Source: Enterovibrio norvegicus FF-33 (GTDB taxonomy: Bacteria; Pseudomonadota; Gammaproteobacteria; Enterobacterales; Vibrionaceae). From it: 64,000 bases of DNA. This document shows positions 24,791 through 34,725 of this stretch, one piece after another. The stretch is taken from positions 671,056 to 735,055 of the forward strand of contig NZ_AJYD02000038.1 in NCBI RefSeq assembly GCF_000286835.2, in the 5' to 3' direction. Within the stretch, counting starts at the first letter, position 1. Each line of letters begins with the position of its first letter. The translations under genes and the position numbers were made by a program. The notes under the pieces are model-generated. The model did no database searches. It saw nothing but the letters and a program-made list of their open reading frames with translations, and was not told the origin of the DNA.

Positions 24791-25924
24791 ATGGCTGAGG
24801 TCATTTTAAAGAAAGTTAATAAGAAGTTTGGCAAAGTCCATGTCACTAAAGATGTTGATCTGAATATTCAATCCGGTGACTTTGTGGTTTTCGTTGGGCC
24901 GTCAGGATGCGGTAAATCCACGTTACTGCGTTTGATCGCGGGCCTTGAAGATATTACCAGTGGTGAACTGCTGATCGAAGGGGAGGTTTGTAATGATCTG
25001 CCACCGCCTGAGCGTGGGATCGGCATGGTGTTCCAATCCTACGCTCTGTATCCGCACATGACTGTTTACGACAACATGGCATTTGGCCTGCAATTGGCAA
25101 AAACAGCGCCTAAGACTGTGGACGAGAAAGTGCGTGAAGTTGCGGCCGCGTTGCAATTAGATCCCCTACTGGAACGGAAACCGAAGGAGCTCTCTGGTGG
25201 CCAACGCCAGCGTGTTGCTATCGGCCGCGCCATCGTTCGTGAACCTAAAGTCTTTTTGTTCGATGAGCCATTGTCGAACTTGGATGCGTCGTTGCGTGTT
25301 CAAATGCGCATGGAAATTGCCAGATTGCACGATCGCCTAGGCGCGACAATGATCTACGTGACCCATGATCAGGTTGAAGCGATGACATTGGCGACCAAGA
25401 TCGTGGTATTGGATGCTGGGCGAGTGGAGCAAGTGGGATCTCCGCTAGAGCTTTATAATCATCCCGCCAATACCTTTGTCGCGGGCTTTATTGGTTCGCC
25501 GAAGATGAACTTTCTGACCGCAGACATTGTGGAAGTGGGTGAGTTCACCACGCAGGTTCAAATTCACCGAGGGCAGGAAATCTCTGTGGCGGCGAATTCG
25601 ATTGGCGCCAGTGTTGGTGACCCTTGTGTGGTGGGGATCCGCCCAGAACACATTCGCTTTGGCGAGAAAGACGCAATTCAAGAAGGCGGGGTAGAACTGA
25701 GCGTGGTTGAGCAATTGGGTAATGAATGCTTGATGTATTTCAATACGCCGCAAAGCGCTGACCCTGTTGTTATCCGAATAGAAGGACAAACAACGATTCG
25801 GGCGGGCGACAAGCGCTGTATTGAGTTCCCTGAAGACTATTGTCACTTGTTCGATCGAGACGGAAAGGCGTTCAAACGCTCTGTGGTGGGTGAAACTACG
25901 CCATTGCTGGTGGTCACGCCATGA
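24791..25924 (+). CDS. thuK: ABC sugar importer ATPase (MalK/UgpC/ThuK family)
   Basis: ATP-hydrolysing subunit of the alpha-glucoside importer. The 377-residue product has Walker A GPSGCGKST (36-44), Q-loop FQSYALYPHM, signature LSGGQRQ (134-140), Walker B VFLFDEP (154-160) and switch His in VTHDQ, followed by a C-terminal OB/TOBE regulatory domain (about 240-365) as in MalK. Last gene of the operon, 9 bp after the glucosidase, followed by a terminator. No local repressor gene is present, so control must come from elsewhere. Confidence 0.92.
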   Translation: MAEVILKKVNKKFGKVHVTKDVDLNIQSGDFVVFVGPSGCGKSTLLRLIAGLEDITSGELLIEGEVCNDLPPPERGIGMVFQSYALYPHMTVYDNMAFGLQLAKTAPKTVDEKVREVAAALQLDPLLERKPKELSGGQRQRVAIGRAIVREPKVFLFDEPLSNLDASLRVQMRMEIARLHDRLGATMIYVTHDQVEAMTLATKIVVLDAGRVEQVGSPLELYNHPANTFVAGFIGSPKMNFLTADIVEVGEFTTQVQIHRGQEISVAANSIGASVGDPCVVGIRPEHIRFGEKDAIQEGGVELSVVEQLGNECLMYFNTPQSADPVVIRIEGQTTIRAGDKRCIEFPEDYCHLFDRDGKAFKRSVVGETTPLLVVTP

Positions 25925-25956
25925 CGTAGCGTTTTACCGCGATACCTTAAAACGAC

Positions 25957-25986
25957 AAAGAGGCAGGAATACCCTGCCTCTTTTTT
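25957..25986. terminator. Bidirectional terminator between the sugar operon and the CDGSH fusion gene
   Basis: AAAGAGGCAGG and CCTGCCTCTTT pair around a five-base loop and are followed by Ts on the plus strand. It lies 32 bp after the ATPase gene and just past the stop of the convergent minus-strand gene. Confidence 0.88.
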
Positions 25987-26014
25987 GTGGAGCGCATTCA
26001 GTATTTAGACAAGA

Positions 26015-27556
26015 TTAATGTCCAGCTGGGCCTGCGCCTGAGTAGTGAATACCAGCAAGCTCTGCCATCTCTTTGTGGAAAGTGGCGATATCGTTGATAT
26101 TAAATTTACTCAGATCATCATGTCCACATGCTCTCGCCATCACTTGCATCAGGTGTGTTGAAGCCGTGAAAAAGTTATAGAGCTGCTCTGCGGACTTTTC
26201 AACATTGAGGCGTTTTCGCAGCGCTGGATCTTGGGTCGCAATACCCGCGGGACACATATTGGAATTACACATTCTCGCACCAATACAGCCAATGGCTTGC
26301 ATCGCACTGTTAGAAATAGCAATGCCGTCAGCCCCCAACGCCAGCGCTTTAACAAAATCACTCGGCAAACGAAGGCCACCTGTAATGATCAAGGTGACAT
26401 CGCTAGCGCCTTGTGAATCCAAGAAGCGTCGAGCACGCGCCAAAGCGGGAATGGTGGGAACACTGATGTGATCGCGAAACAGGGTAGGCGCAGCGCCAGT
26501 GCCGCCGCCACGACCATCGAGGATGATGTAATCTGCACCTGCATCAAGTGCAAAGCCAATATCCGCTTCCACATGGTTGGCACTGAGCTTAAACCCAATA
26601 GGAATACCGCCTGTCACCGCGCGCACTTCATCGGCAAAGCGGGCAAAATCAGCCGCGGTGTGCAAATCGACAAAGGTTGACGGGGAAATAGCGTCGGTGC
26701 CTTCGGGAATGCCGCGAACTTCAGAGATTTTACCGTGATTTTTGATCCCTGGTAGATGCCCGCCAGTCCCTGTTTTTGCCCCTTGGCCGCCTTTAAAATG
26801 GAACGCTTGAACGCCTTTGAGTAGATCTTCCTTGTAACCGAATTTGGCGCTCGCCAACTCGTAGAAATAGCGACTGTTCGCCGCATGCTCTTCCGGCAAC
26901 ATGCCGCCTTCACCTGAACAAATGCCCGTCCCCGCTTTTTCAGCGCCCATTGCCAGCGCCACTTTGGCCTCTTCCGACAAAGCGCCGAAGCTCATGTCAG
27001 ACACAAACAGTGGGGTAGAGAGCGTTAGCGGCTTTTTCGCCCGAGGACCAATCACCAACTCTGTCGAGACGGGAACATCATCAAGCAGCGGCTTGGTTGC
27101 CATTTGCGCCACCATGACTTGGATTTGATCCCATTCAGGTAACTTGTAACGAGGCACGCCCATCGATGTCATTGGACCATGATGCCCAAATTTGCTCAGG
27201 CCATCTTTCGCCAATTGGTGGATAAGCTCAACAAACGGTTCTTCTGGTGTTGCTTTAGCGGCAGGCGCTGCATCTGTGTGTTGTACTTCAGGCATTTCTT
27301 TGCCTACATCGTCTGCTGTATAGCGCGTATGTGTACCATCGCAAAACGGGGAATTCCCTGTGTGTTTGCAGGCACAAAACCATGAATCACCGTCTTTGTC
27401 TGCCTTGTAGGCGAGCGGGGTAAACGACGTACCCGCATGGGCACCATCACAAAAAGGTTGATTCTTCGAACGTCCACACTGGCAGTAGTAATACTCCTTG
27501 TCTTTCTCGAGGGTGACTTTGATCGGCTGATTACCTGACACGACGGGATCTGACAT
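26015..27556 (-). CDS. CDGSH iron-sulfur / glutamate synthase-like FMN domain fusion protein
   Basis: A 513-residue fusion. The N-terminus has two CDGSH 2Fe-2S motifs (Cys25, Cys27, Cys36, His40; and Cys61, Cys63, Cys72, His76), each with the 3-Cys-1-His ligand set. The rest (about 130-510) is the FMN/3Fe-4S glutamate synthase barrel, with GEGGMLPEE, GGQGAKTGTGGHLPG, DGRGGGTGAAP and the cysteine cluster CIGARMCNSNMCPAGIATQDP. The glutaminase part of GltB is absent. The start at 27556 (MSDPVV) is chosen because AAGGAG lies eight bases upstream; longer in-frame starts lack one. Electron-transfer role inferred; reaction unknown. Confidence 0.85.
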   Translation of the reverse strand: MSDPVVSGNQPIKVTLEKDKEYYYCQCGRSKNQPFCDGAHAGTSFTPLAYKADKDGDSWFCACKHTGNSPFCDGTHTRYTADDVGKEMPEVQHTDAAPAAKATPEEPFVELIHQLAKDGLSKFGHHGPMTSMGVPRYKLPEWDQIQVMVAQMATKPLLDDVPVSTELVIGPRAKKPLTLSTPLFVSDMSFGALSEEAKVALAMGAEKAGTGICSGEGGMLPEEHAANSRYFYELASAKFGYKEDLLKGVQAFHFKGGQGAKTGTGGHLPGIKNHGKISEVRGIPEGTDAISPSTFVDLHTAADFARFADEVRAVTGGIPIGFKLSANHVEADIGFALDAGADYIILDGRGGGTGAAPTLFRDHISVPTIPALARARRFLDSQGASDVTLIITGGLRLPSDFVKALALGADGIAISNSAMQAIGCIGARMCNSNMCPAGIATQDPALRKRLNVEKSAEQLYNFFTASTHLMQVMARACGHDDLSKFNINDIATFHKEMAELAGIHYSGAGPAGH

Positions 27557-27700
27557 TACTTGCTCCTTATTCGACATAGCTGTTTTTGTTATTTTCTTTG
27601 TTGCTTCCCTAATAGAACGCGACCATTGTCCGTTCATTGTTTCAACAGTATGGGCGGTTAACGTCTTGAATTCTTTTTCATATATGAGCATTTACTAAAA

Positions 27701-29314
27701 TTAGCGATTTAGTTCGCCAACCCATGCTTGCCAAGGTTTGAGGTTCAATACACCGTTAGCTTCTGCAGAGACATTGTTCATATGAGGCAGATCAATCGTC
27801 GCCGCTGTATTCGGTAAATTTAGCCGAATGGTGGCGTCTTGGGCTGAACCGTTTAATGCAATGATGAGGGTTTGGGATTCGTGGTGGCGTTCCAACACCA
27901 TCAGAGAATCATTGAATGCCAACACACGACAGCTTCCTTCAACGAGTGCTGGTTGGTTTTTTCGCCATTTCAACAAGGCATGGGTGAAATGGAGCGCCGA
28001 ATCAGTGTTTGCCATTTGAGCGTCTATTGTTAGAGGGGCATGTTCTTGCGCTGCCGGAAGCCACGGGGTGTGATCGCTAAAACCTAGATGGGCATGTGTT
28101 TGAGACCATGGTAGCGGCGTTCGGCAGCCATCGCGGCCGACATAATTGGCAATGACTTGCTGACCAAAGAAATCTTTCCGTGCCGCAGGCGGCACATTGG
28201 CTTCCGGTAAACCCAACTCTTCACCTTGGTAAATGCTGATCACACCTTGCAAGCTGCACAACATGGTCAGCAAGAGCTTGGCGGACTCAGGTTGGTTTTT
28301 TGCGTCTTGCCAGCGCGACACCGTGCGGGCGATATCGTGATTGCCCGTGCTCCAGCACCCCATCCCTGGATGCACAGCATTGAAAAAAGCATTGAGTTGC
28401 TCACCAACCTGCTGAAAGTTATGACACATGCTAAGTGATTCGAATACATTGGCGGCATCCAGCGCATCGCCTTCGCTGGTGTAACGGTCAATCACAGCAT
28501 AAGGAGACGGGTCGCTCAATGACCCTAGAAGCCACTTCCTTTCATCGTAGCTATCAGCAATCACGCGAAGCTGTTTAAGCAGATGAATATTCTCAGGCCG
28601 ACTGATGTTATAGCGTTGACTCTGGTAGCGATATGGGTCGGCCCTTGCTTCGTCTTGCCACCCCAAATGTCGTGAAGGATTGCTGCGCAATTTGTCGTCG
28701 TGCAGGAACAGATTCACCGAATCGAAGCGCAACCCGTCAATGTCCAAGTCGAGCCAAAACCGGACATTACCCATTAATTGTCGAACCACCTCGGTATTTC
28801 GGTAATTCAGGTCGGGTTGATTGCTCAGGGTGTTGTGTAAATAGTACTCGCCGCGGGTAGGGTGCCAGCGCCATGCGGACTCCCCGAAAATGGTGAGCCA
28901 ATTGTTGGGTGGGGTGCCATCTTTTCGTGCTGGTGTCCACACATACCAATCTGCCTTGGGGGTATTGTTGCCAGAACTGCTTTCTAAAAACCAGGGGTGC
29001 TTACTAGACGTGTGGTTAGCCACAAAATCAAGGAAGACCAGAAGATTGCGTGCTCTTGCCTCTTTCACCAGTCGTGTGAATGTTTCGATATCCCCATATT
29101 CCCCATTCAGACAGCGAAGATTGGTGATGTCGTAACCAAAATCACTCAGTGGCGATTCAAAAATAGGGGATAGCAAGATGCCGTCAACGCCTAACCATAC
29201 AAAATAGTCTAGTTTTTCTCGCACCCCATCGAGATCGCCGACGCCATCGCCATTGCTGTCAAAGAAGCTGCGAACATACACATGGTAGAGAATCGGAGAT
29301 GCAATTGGTTTCAT
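27701..29314 (-). CDS. GH13 family protein lacking the catalytic acid/base glutamate
   Basis: A 537-residue GH13 barrel protein clearly paralogous to the alpha-glucosidase 3 kb away. Asp198 (GLRFDSVN) matches the nucleophile, FVANHTSSKH and TGNHDIAR match the other conserved regions. Where the paralogue has the acid/base Glu (VGE), this protein reads LGS with Ser265. A normal GH13 hydrolase should not work without that residue, so it may be a pseudoenzyme or have altered chemistry. The start at 29314 (MKPIASP) gives the usual GH13 N-terminus; the upstream site is weak. Reading frame is otherwise intact. Confidence 0.85.
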   Translation of the reverse strand: MKPIASPILYHVYVRSFFDSNGDGVGDLDGVREKLDYFVWLGVDGILLSPIFESPLSDFGYDITNLRCLNGEYGDIETFTRLVKEARARNLLVFLDFVANHTSSKHPWFLESSSGNNTPKADWYVWTPARKDGTPPNNWLTIFGESAWRWHPTRGEYYLHNTLSNQPDLNYRNTEVVRQLMGNVRFWLDLDIDGLRFDSVNLFLHDDKLRSNPSRHLGWQDEARADPYRYQSQRYNISRPENIHLLKQLRVIADSYDERKWLLGSLSDPSPYAVIDRYTSEGDALDAANVFESLSMCHNFQQVGEQLNAFFNAVHPGMGCWSTGNHDIARTVSRWQDAKNQPESAKLLLTMLCSLQGVISIYQGEELGLPEANVPPAARKDFFGQQVIANYVGRDGCRTPLPWSQTHAHLGFSDHTPWLPAAQEHAPLTIDAQMANTDSALHFTHALLKWRKNQPALVEGSCRVLAFNDSLMVLERHHESQTLIIALNGSAQDATIRLNLPNTAATIDLPHMNNVSAEANGVLNLKPWQAWVGELNR

Positions 29315-29400
29315 TGTTTTTCTTAGACTAAATAAAGAGTTACATGAAAAAATAATAGACCAATATATCGCCAGCACAGTGAATCATTAATGAGCACAAA

Positions 29401-29415
29401 GTTTACAGTGTAAAT
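29401..29415. other. parS: parS2 centromere site
   Basis: GTTTACAGTGTAAAT, identical to the site at 8251, is in the intergenic region upstream of the second GH13 gene and the tor operon, about 12 kb from ori2 on the rctB side. Confidence 0.9.
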
Positions 29416-29840
29416 GCGTGATGGAATTGGCAGAGCCTAGATGTTGTTGACTACTAGCCCTACGAAAAACGCAAATATCACTAAATAAACACGTTTTTTC
29501 AATATCTTAAGGTTAACGCCGAGAGATTCGATTGTGGATGGTTTGTAAGGGTATCTGATTGACAAAGCAGGGGCCAAATAGCCTAGCTTAAGGCTCAAAG
29601 CGACAGTCCATTAAAAAAATGGCGTATAGCGGACAGAATTTATGTGTTCTCAGTTTTTCCCTCCTCTGAATATTCCGTTCAGATTTATCTGCTTGCGTAC
29701 TGTAATCAACGACTTCGCATTGATATTTGCATCAATAAAGAGACACATAATCGAAATGGTTCTCCTAGACTAGTTGGATAAATACTAATAAACCTTGATG
29801 GCGAAGGGTGATCACGTCATCAGATGAGCGAGGCATCGTT
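29416..29840 (+). promoter_or_regulatory. Upstream region of the tor operon
   Basis: About 425 bp without a gene. Visible elements: CCGTTCAGAT (29675-29684), 8 of 10 matches to the E. coli TorR box CTGTTCATAT; an inverted repeat CTGAA/TTCAG at 29666-29682 overlapping it; and ATTGAT/ATCAAT around six bases at 29719-29736, FNR-like half-sites but with the wrong spacing. All are weak; a promoter must lie here but I cannot place it. Confidence 0.35.
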
Positions 29841-30020
29841 ATGGAACACAGTGAAAACAATATTGTTCAGGAACCGGAGAAAAGAAGCTTTGAGTGGCGG
29901 GCGTTCTGTTTTATCGCCATTTTTTTGTTTCCGATCCTAAGTGTCGTATTAATTGGCGGTTATGGCTTTCTTATCTGGATGAGTCAGATATTTCTTTTTG
30001 GTCCTCCGGGACACGGTTAA
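29841..30020 (+). CDS. torE: TorE/NapE-family small membrane protein
   Basis: A 59-residue single-pass protein (membrane segment about residues 21-46, FCFIAIFLFPILSVVLIGGYGFLIW) ending in a GPPGHG tail, as in TorE/NapE, which accompany TMAO and periplasmic nitrate reductases. The start at 29841 fits the family length; an in-frame ATG at 29808 adds 11 unlikely residues. It precedes torC by 108 bp, the arrangement torE-torC-torA known from Shewanella and Vibrio. Precise function in electron transfer is unknown. Confidence 0.85.
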   Translation: MEHSENNIVQEPEKRSFEWRAFCFIAIFLFPILSVVLIGGYGFLIWMSQIFLFGPPGHG

Positions 30021-30128
30021 ATCCCACCCAAACGTTGCATTCAATTGACGCGTGAAAGTGCGCAAGAAAATCACCCAGATCGTCGCACCAACGTTACTCG
30101 GTGACCTGATGAGCAAGAGCAGATATCG

Positions 30129-31307
30129 ATGAAAGAATTTATAAGAAAACTTTGGGCAACCATGCGGCGCCCAGCAACAAAAATCAGTTTAGGCGCCCTG
30201 ACACTAGGTGGGTTTATTGCAGGTGTGATTTTCTGGGGCGGGTTTAACACCGCACTGGAAATGACGAACACGGAAAAATTCTGTATTTCCTGCCACACCA
30301 TGCGTGAAAACGTGTATCCCGAATTGCAGCACACCGTGCATTGGTCTAACACATCGGGGGTGCGTGCGACTTGTCCAGACTGTCATGTTCCTCACAATTG
30401 GACGGATAAAATCGCCCGTAAAATGCAGGCAAGTAAAGAAGTGTTCGCCCAAGTATTTGGCGTGATAGGCACGCGTGAAAAATTCCTCGATAAGCGACTA
30501 GAACTTGCTCAGCATGAGTGGGCACGATTTTCAGCCAACGGCTCGGCTGAATGTAAAACATGTCATAAGTACGAGAGTATGCAGATAGAAAATATGCGTC
30601 CCGCAGCGCGTCTGCAAATGACACAAGCAGCCGAACGGGATCAAAGTTGTATTGATTGTCATAAAGGGATTGCCCACGAACTTCCTGCTGAAATGGATTC
30701 AACAGGTGGCATGCTCGGCAAGCTTATTTCTATGTCCCACAGCACCAGTTTCGATAAAGACAAACCCGTTTATAGCGTCAATTTCTTAGAAATGTATGTC
30801 GATGAAGGCCTGACCCAAGATGGTGGTGTGCTTGAGCCTGCGAGTAAAGTGACTGTGCTTGACGATAGAAAAGACGCCATCAAAATTTCCATAACAGGTT
30901 GGCGCAAAATGAAAGGCTTTGGCCGCGTAATTTATGAAGACTTTGGTTTGAATATCGCTTCGGCGGCATTGTCTAAAGCCGTTGCGCAGAGCCAAACAGA
31001 TATTAGAACGTTCGAAACCAAAGAAGACGATTTGACCGGCCTAACATGGCAGCGTGTAGAAGTGGATCTGTGGGCGAAAAAATCGAACTTCCTCGACAAT
31101 GTTGATCCTATTTGGACGGAAGCCAAACAAGCGTATGAAACGAACTGTAGTTTGTGTCACACCCAACCGGATGTTGCGCACTTTGACGCTAACACTTGGC
31201 CGGGTATGTTTGACGGCATGATGGGCTTTGTGAATTTCGATCAGGCAACCCAGGCGCTGGTACTCAAGTACTTGCAAAAACATTCCAGCACCTTTGCTGA
31301 TCACTAA
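30129..31307 (+). CDS. torC: TorC, pentaheme c-type cytochrome
   Basis: Membrane-anchored quinol dehydrogenase cytochrome of the NapC/NirT family that passes electrons to TorA. The 392-residue product has one N-terminal membrane anchor (about 18-38) and five CxxCH heme sites at residues 52, 82, 142, 174 and 340. The first four form the NapC-like domain; the fifth belongs to the TorC-specific C-terminal monoheme domain. It lies 13 bp before torA. All heme ligands are intact. Confidence 0.95.
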   Translation: MKEFIRKLWATMRRPATKISLGALTLGGFIAGVIFWGGFNTALEMTNTEKFCISCHTMRENVYPELQHTVHWSNTSGVRATCPDCHVPHNWTDKIARKMQASKEVFAQVFGVIGTREKFLDKRLELAQHEWARFSANGSAECKTCHKYESMQIENMRPAARLQMTQAAERDQSCIDCHKGIAHELPAEMDSTGGMLGKLISMSHSTSFDKDKPVYSVNFLEMYVDEGLTQDGGVLEPASKVTVLDDRKDAIKISITGWRKMKGFGRVIYEDFGLNIASAALSKAVAQSQTDIRTFETKEDDLTGLTWQRVEVDLWAKKSNFLDNVDPIWTEAKQAYETNCSLCHTQPDVAHFDANTWPGMFDGMMGFVNFDQATQALVLKYLQKHSSTFADH

Positions 31308-31320
31308 GAGGGATAACGGC

Positions 31321-33798
31321 ATGGCGATGAATCGACGTTCTTTTTTAAAACGCATGTTATCTGTCAGTGCAACGGTCGCGATTGGACCTAGCCTTCTTGT
31401 CGCGACAGATGCGGAAGCAAACTCTGAATTGTTAGAAGGAGCATGGCGCACATCTGGCTCGCATTGGGGTGCATTCCGTGCCCGCGTTGTTGGCGGTGAA
31501 GTGGCAGAAGTGGTGGCGTTTAGCCATGACAAACACCCAACCGAAATGCTCGATGGGATCAAAGGGCTGATCTATAACCCATCGCGGGTTAGATACCCGA
31601 TGGTGCGATTGGATTGGTTGAAGAAAACAGAGGGCTGGAATACCACGCGCGGCGATAATCGTTTTATCCGTGTCACGTGGGATCAAGCACTGGATCTATT
31701 TTATGGTGAACTAGAGCGGGTACAGAAAACCTATGGACCATCAGGGCTATTAGCGGGCCAAACCGGCTGGCGTCAGACTGGGCAATTCCATAGTTGCACC
31801 ACACACATGCAACGTGCCATTGCCATGCATGGCTTTTTCGTGAAGAAAATCGGTGACTATTCAACAGGTGCAGGGCAAACCATTTTGCCTTACGTGCTGG
31901 GTTCTACCGAAGTGTATGCACAGCAAACCTCTTGGCCGTTGGTGTTGGAAAACGCCAAACAGATCATTATCTGGGCGAACGATCCCGTCAAAAACGCACA
32001 GGTGGGATGGCAATGTCCTACCCATGATGTATACGGCTATTTTGCGGAGCTGAAAGAAAAAGTCGCGAAAAGTGAAATTAAGGTGATCTCCGTGGATCCT
32101 GTGGTGAGCAAAACACAGAACTATCTCGGCTGTGATCATCTCTATATCAATCCGCAAACCGATGTGCCGTTCATGTTGGGGATCGCACATACCCTTTACA
32201 CCGAAGATCTTTACGACAAAGACTTCATTAAACTGTATTGCCTAGGCTTTGAACCCTTTGTTGATTACGTGACGGGTAAAACCAAAGACAAAGTCGAGAA
32301 AACGCCTGAATGGGCATCAGCAATTTGTGGTGTGCCTGCTGATAAGATCCGTGAATTTGCACGCATGCTTGCCAGCGAACGCACACAGATTATGTTTGGC
32401 TGGTGTGTGCAGCGCCAGCAACATGGTGAGCAGCCATATTGGATGGGCGCGGTTATCGCCAGTATGTTGGGCGGTATTGGCCTTCCTGGTGGTGGCGTAT
32501 CATACGCTCACCACTATAGCGGTATTGGTGAGCCTGCCACAGGCGCAGCTGGGCCGGGTGGCTTCCCTCGGAACCTTGATCCGGGTATGACGCCGCTTCA
32601 TAACAATAGTGACTTCAAAGGCTATTCAAGCACCATTCCTGTGGCGCGTTGGATAGAAGCCATTGAAGAGCCGGGTAAAGAGATCAACTACAACGGCAGT
32701 AAAGTGAAATTGCCGCCGATCAAGATGGTGGTCGTTAGTGGTAATAACCCTTGGCACCACCACCAAGATCACAACCGAATGAAGAAGGCTTACTACAACA
32801 TTGAAACAGCGGTAACCATTGATTTTGCGTGGACAGCCACCTGCCGTTTTTCTGACATTGTGTTGCCTGCTTGTACCCAGTTTGAACGCAACGATATTGA
32901 TCTCTATGGCGCGTATTCCGCCACAGGATTGCTTGCTATGCACAAGCTGGTGGATCCACTTTATCAATCTCGTTCAGACTTCGATATTTTCAAAGGGCTG
33001 ACTCAGCGCTTTGGCATTGGTAAAGAGAAAGAATTTGCACAAGACATGACCGAAATGCAGTGGGTGGAAAAACTCTACAATGAATGCGCGGTGGCCAATA
33101 AAGGCAACTTCGAGATGCCAGATTTTAAAACGTTCTGGAAAGATGGCTACGTGAGTTTTGGTGAAGGTCATACCTTTGTTCGTCATGCGTTATTCCGTGA
33201 AGATCCCGAACTGAACCCTCTGGGTACGCCATCCGGATTCATTGAGATAACCAGTCGGAAGATCGGTAGTTATGGTTATGAATACTGCCAAGAGCATCCC
33301 ATGTGGTTTGAAAAAGCAGAGCGTTCACATGGCGGCCCCGGTTCAGAGTCCTTCCCATTTTGGCTGCAATCTTGCCATCCAGATAAACGTCTTCACTCTC
33401 AAATGTGTGAGTCGCCAGCCATTCGTGAAACCTACACGGTGCAGGGACGTGAACCCGCCTATATCAACCCTTCTGATGCCAAAGCAAAAGGCATTAAAGA
33501 CGGTGATTTGATTAGGGTCTATAACGACCGTGGTCAGCTTATCGCTGGGGCTGTGGTGTCGGATGATTACCCATCAGGTGTGATTCGTATACAAGAGGGC
33601 GCTTGGTATGGTCCAACAGGTTCGGAAATTGGTGCTATCGATACCTATGGTGACCCAAACACCATGACATTAGATATTGGTACGTCAGAATTGGCACAAG
33701 CGTGCAGTGCGTATACTTGTCTTGTGGAGTACGAGAAATTCAAAGGTGAGGCTCCAGCGGTGAACGCGTTTAGTGGTCCTATTGTTGTGGCGCCATAA
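31321..33798 (+). CDS. torA: TorA, trimethylamine-N-oxide reductase
   Basis: Periplasmic molybdenum bis-MGD enzyme reducing TMAO to trimethylamine. The 825-residue product starts with a Tat signal ([10 protein letters not shown], cleavage near the DAEA site at about residue 33). Ser181 in GDYSTGAGQ is the expected molybdenum ligand of the DMSO/TMAO reductase family. The start at 31321 is preferred because GAGGGA follows the torC stop; an earlier in-frame ATG would overlap torC. The chaperone TorD and the TorSTR regulators are not in the window and must be encoded elsewhere. Confidence 0.95.
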   Translation: MAMNRRSFLKRMLSVSATVAIGPSLLVATDAEANSELLEGAWRTSGSHWGAFRARVVGGEVAEVVAFSHDKHPTEMLDGIKGLIYNPSRVRYPMVRLDWLKKTEGWNTTRGDNRFIRVTWDQALDLFYGELERVQKTYGPSGLLAGQTGWRQTGQFHSCTTHMQRAIAMHGFFVKKIGDYSTGAGQTILPYVLGSTEVYAQQTSWPLVLENAKQIIIWANDPVKNAQVGWQCPTHDVYGYFAELKEKVAKSEIKVISVDPVVSKTQNYLGCDHLYINPQTDVPFMLGIAHTLYTEDLYDKDFIKLYCLGFEPFVDYVTGKTKDKVEKTPEWASAICGVPADKIREFARMLASERTQIMFGWCVQRQQHGEQPYWMGAVIASMLGGIGLPGGGVSYAHHYSGIGEPATGAAGPGGFPRNLDPGMTPLHNNSDFKGYSSTIPVARWIEAIEEPGKEINYNGSKVKLPPIKMVVVSGNNPWHHHQDHNRMKKAYYNIETAVTIDFAWTATCRFSDIVLPACTQFERNDIDLYGAYSATGLLAMHKLVDPLYQSRSDFDIFKGLTQRFGIGKEKEFAQDMTEMQWVEKLYNECAVANKGNFEMPDFKTFWKDGYVSFGEGHTFVRHALFREDPELNPLGTPSGFIEITSRKIGSYGYEYCQEHPMWFEKAERSHGGPGSESFPFWLQSCHPDKRLHSQMCESPAIRETYTVQGREPAYINPSDAKAKGIKDGDLIRVYNDRGQLIAGAVVSDDYPSGVIRIQEGAWYGPTGSEIGAIDTYGDPNTMTLDIGTSELAQACSAYTCLVEYEKFKGEAPAVNAFSGPIVVAP

Positions 33799-33811
33799 GT
33801 GTATAATCCAT

Positions 33812-33840
33812 AAAAAATAGCCGCTTAGCGGCTATTTTTT
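33812..33840. terminator. Bidirectional terminator after torA
   Basis: AAAAAATAGCCGC and GCGGCTATTTTTT form a perfect 13-bp stem with a three-base loop, 13 bp past the torA stop and 26 bp past the stop of the convergent globin gene. Confidence 0.9.
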
Positions 33841-33866
33841 TGCAAAAAACAACCAAGTGTGGCGAT

Positions 33867-34280
33867 TTAGGCCGCCATCTCTGCTTTCATCGTGTCTGCG
33901 ACAAAGTGAATCAGTTCGACCCAAGCATCTCGTGTTTCTCGCGTGAAATCATCACCTAATCCTACTTTGAGGGTGTGCAGCAATGCATTGCCTACGGGCG
34001 TAAAGTGCGCTTTTTTTACCCCATACCCTTCGTGGCGTTTTGCTAACTGCTGTAATACAGGAAGCAGTTGCTCTGGTGCGTTCAAGCTGCTCACTGCTGC
34101 ATGCAAAATCGCCATCAATTTACGACCTTGTTGCTTCATGTCACCCTTAAAAAGAGGTTTTAGTGTCGGGTCATATGAAAACAGTGTGTCGTAGAATATT
34201 TCAGCAGCTTGAAGCGAGATAGGCTCTACCTTGCGAAAACTGTTCGTGATCAACGTGACTTGCCGAGCTGTTAACGCCAT
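33867..34280 (-). CDS. Single-domain bacterial globin (Vitreoscilla type)
   Basis: A 137-residue heme protein of the single-domain/flavohemoglobin globin family. The proximal heme ligand is His83 in LAKRHEGYGV; the B10 tyrosine fits Tyr30 (FYDTLF) and the CD1 phenylalanine Phe44 (LKPLF). The start at 34280 (MALTARQ) gives the usual family N-terminus; an upstream in-frame ATG adds 28 residues of no globin character. No reductase domain is attached. It is convergent with torA, so oxygen or NO handling under low oxygen is plausible but inferred. Confidence 0.88.
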   Translation of the reverse strand: MALTARQVTLITNSFRKVEPISLQAAEIFYDTLFSYDPTLKPLFKGDMKQQGRKLMAILHAAVSSLNAPEQLLPVLQQLAKRHEGYGVKKAHFTPVGNALLHTLKVGLGDDFTRETRDAWVELIHFVADTMKAEMAA

Positions 34281-34725
34281 AGCGGATATCCCCAAATATG
34301 GTGCATTGTGTATAAAATTATTATGCGAATTGTGGCTTGCTCTATCAAAAGGGTAGGAAATCATTTCGCTTTGTCCAATAACTTGTTAGCCATGTCGTCA
34401 ACGACTCATCCATATTGCAAACGTCATGTAATCAAAATTGAGAATCAGATCTCAGTAGGATGATTGAATTTCCTATTAGCTATATATATCCAACTAACCT
34501 CAAGATGTTTGTTGAGCGATAGTTTGTAGGCTTGCGCACGCTACTGATTTAAAAACACAGTGGCTCTGAATCCTGCTTCTTGAGGTTGCTCGGGTATCAT
34601 TCACTGGGAGTAGTTTTAACGGTAATAGCGCATTGGGGGAAATAACGGGTTTGTCCTGATCGGCGCTAGCTTCGCGTTACATTGATAAAAAAGACCGCGA
34701 TAGCGGCGACATGACAAGGAGCAGC
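34281..34725. other. Intergenic region between globin and GNAT genes
   Basis: About 445 bp that must hold the divergent promoters of both genes. I see no clear FNR, NsrR or Fur site and no small gene. Confidence 0.5.

Noticed and set aside
29719-29736. FNR site upstream of torE
   Set aside because: ATTGAT and ATCAAT are separated by six bases; FNR needs four between TTGAT and ATCAA.
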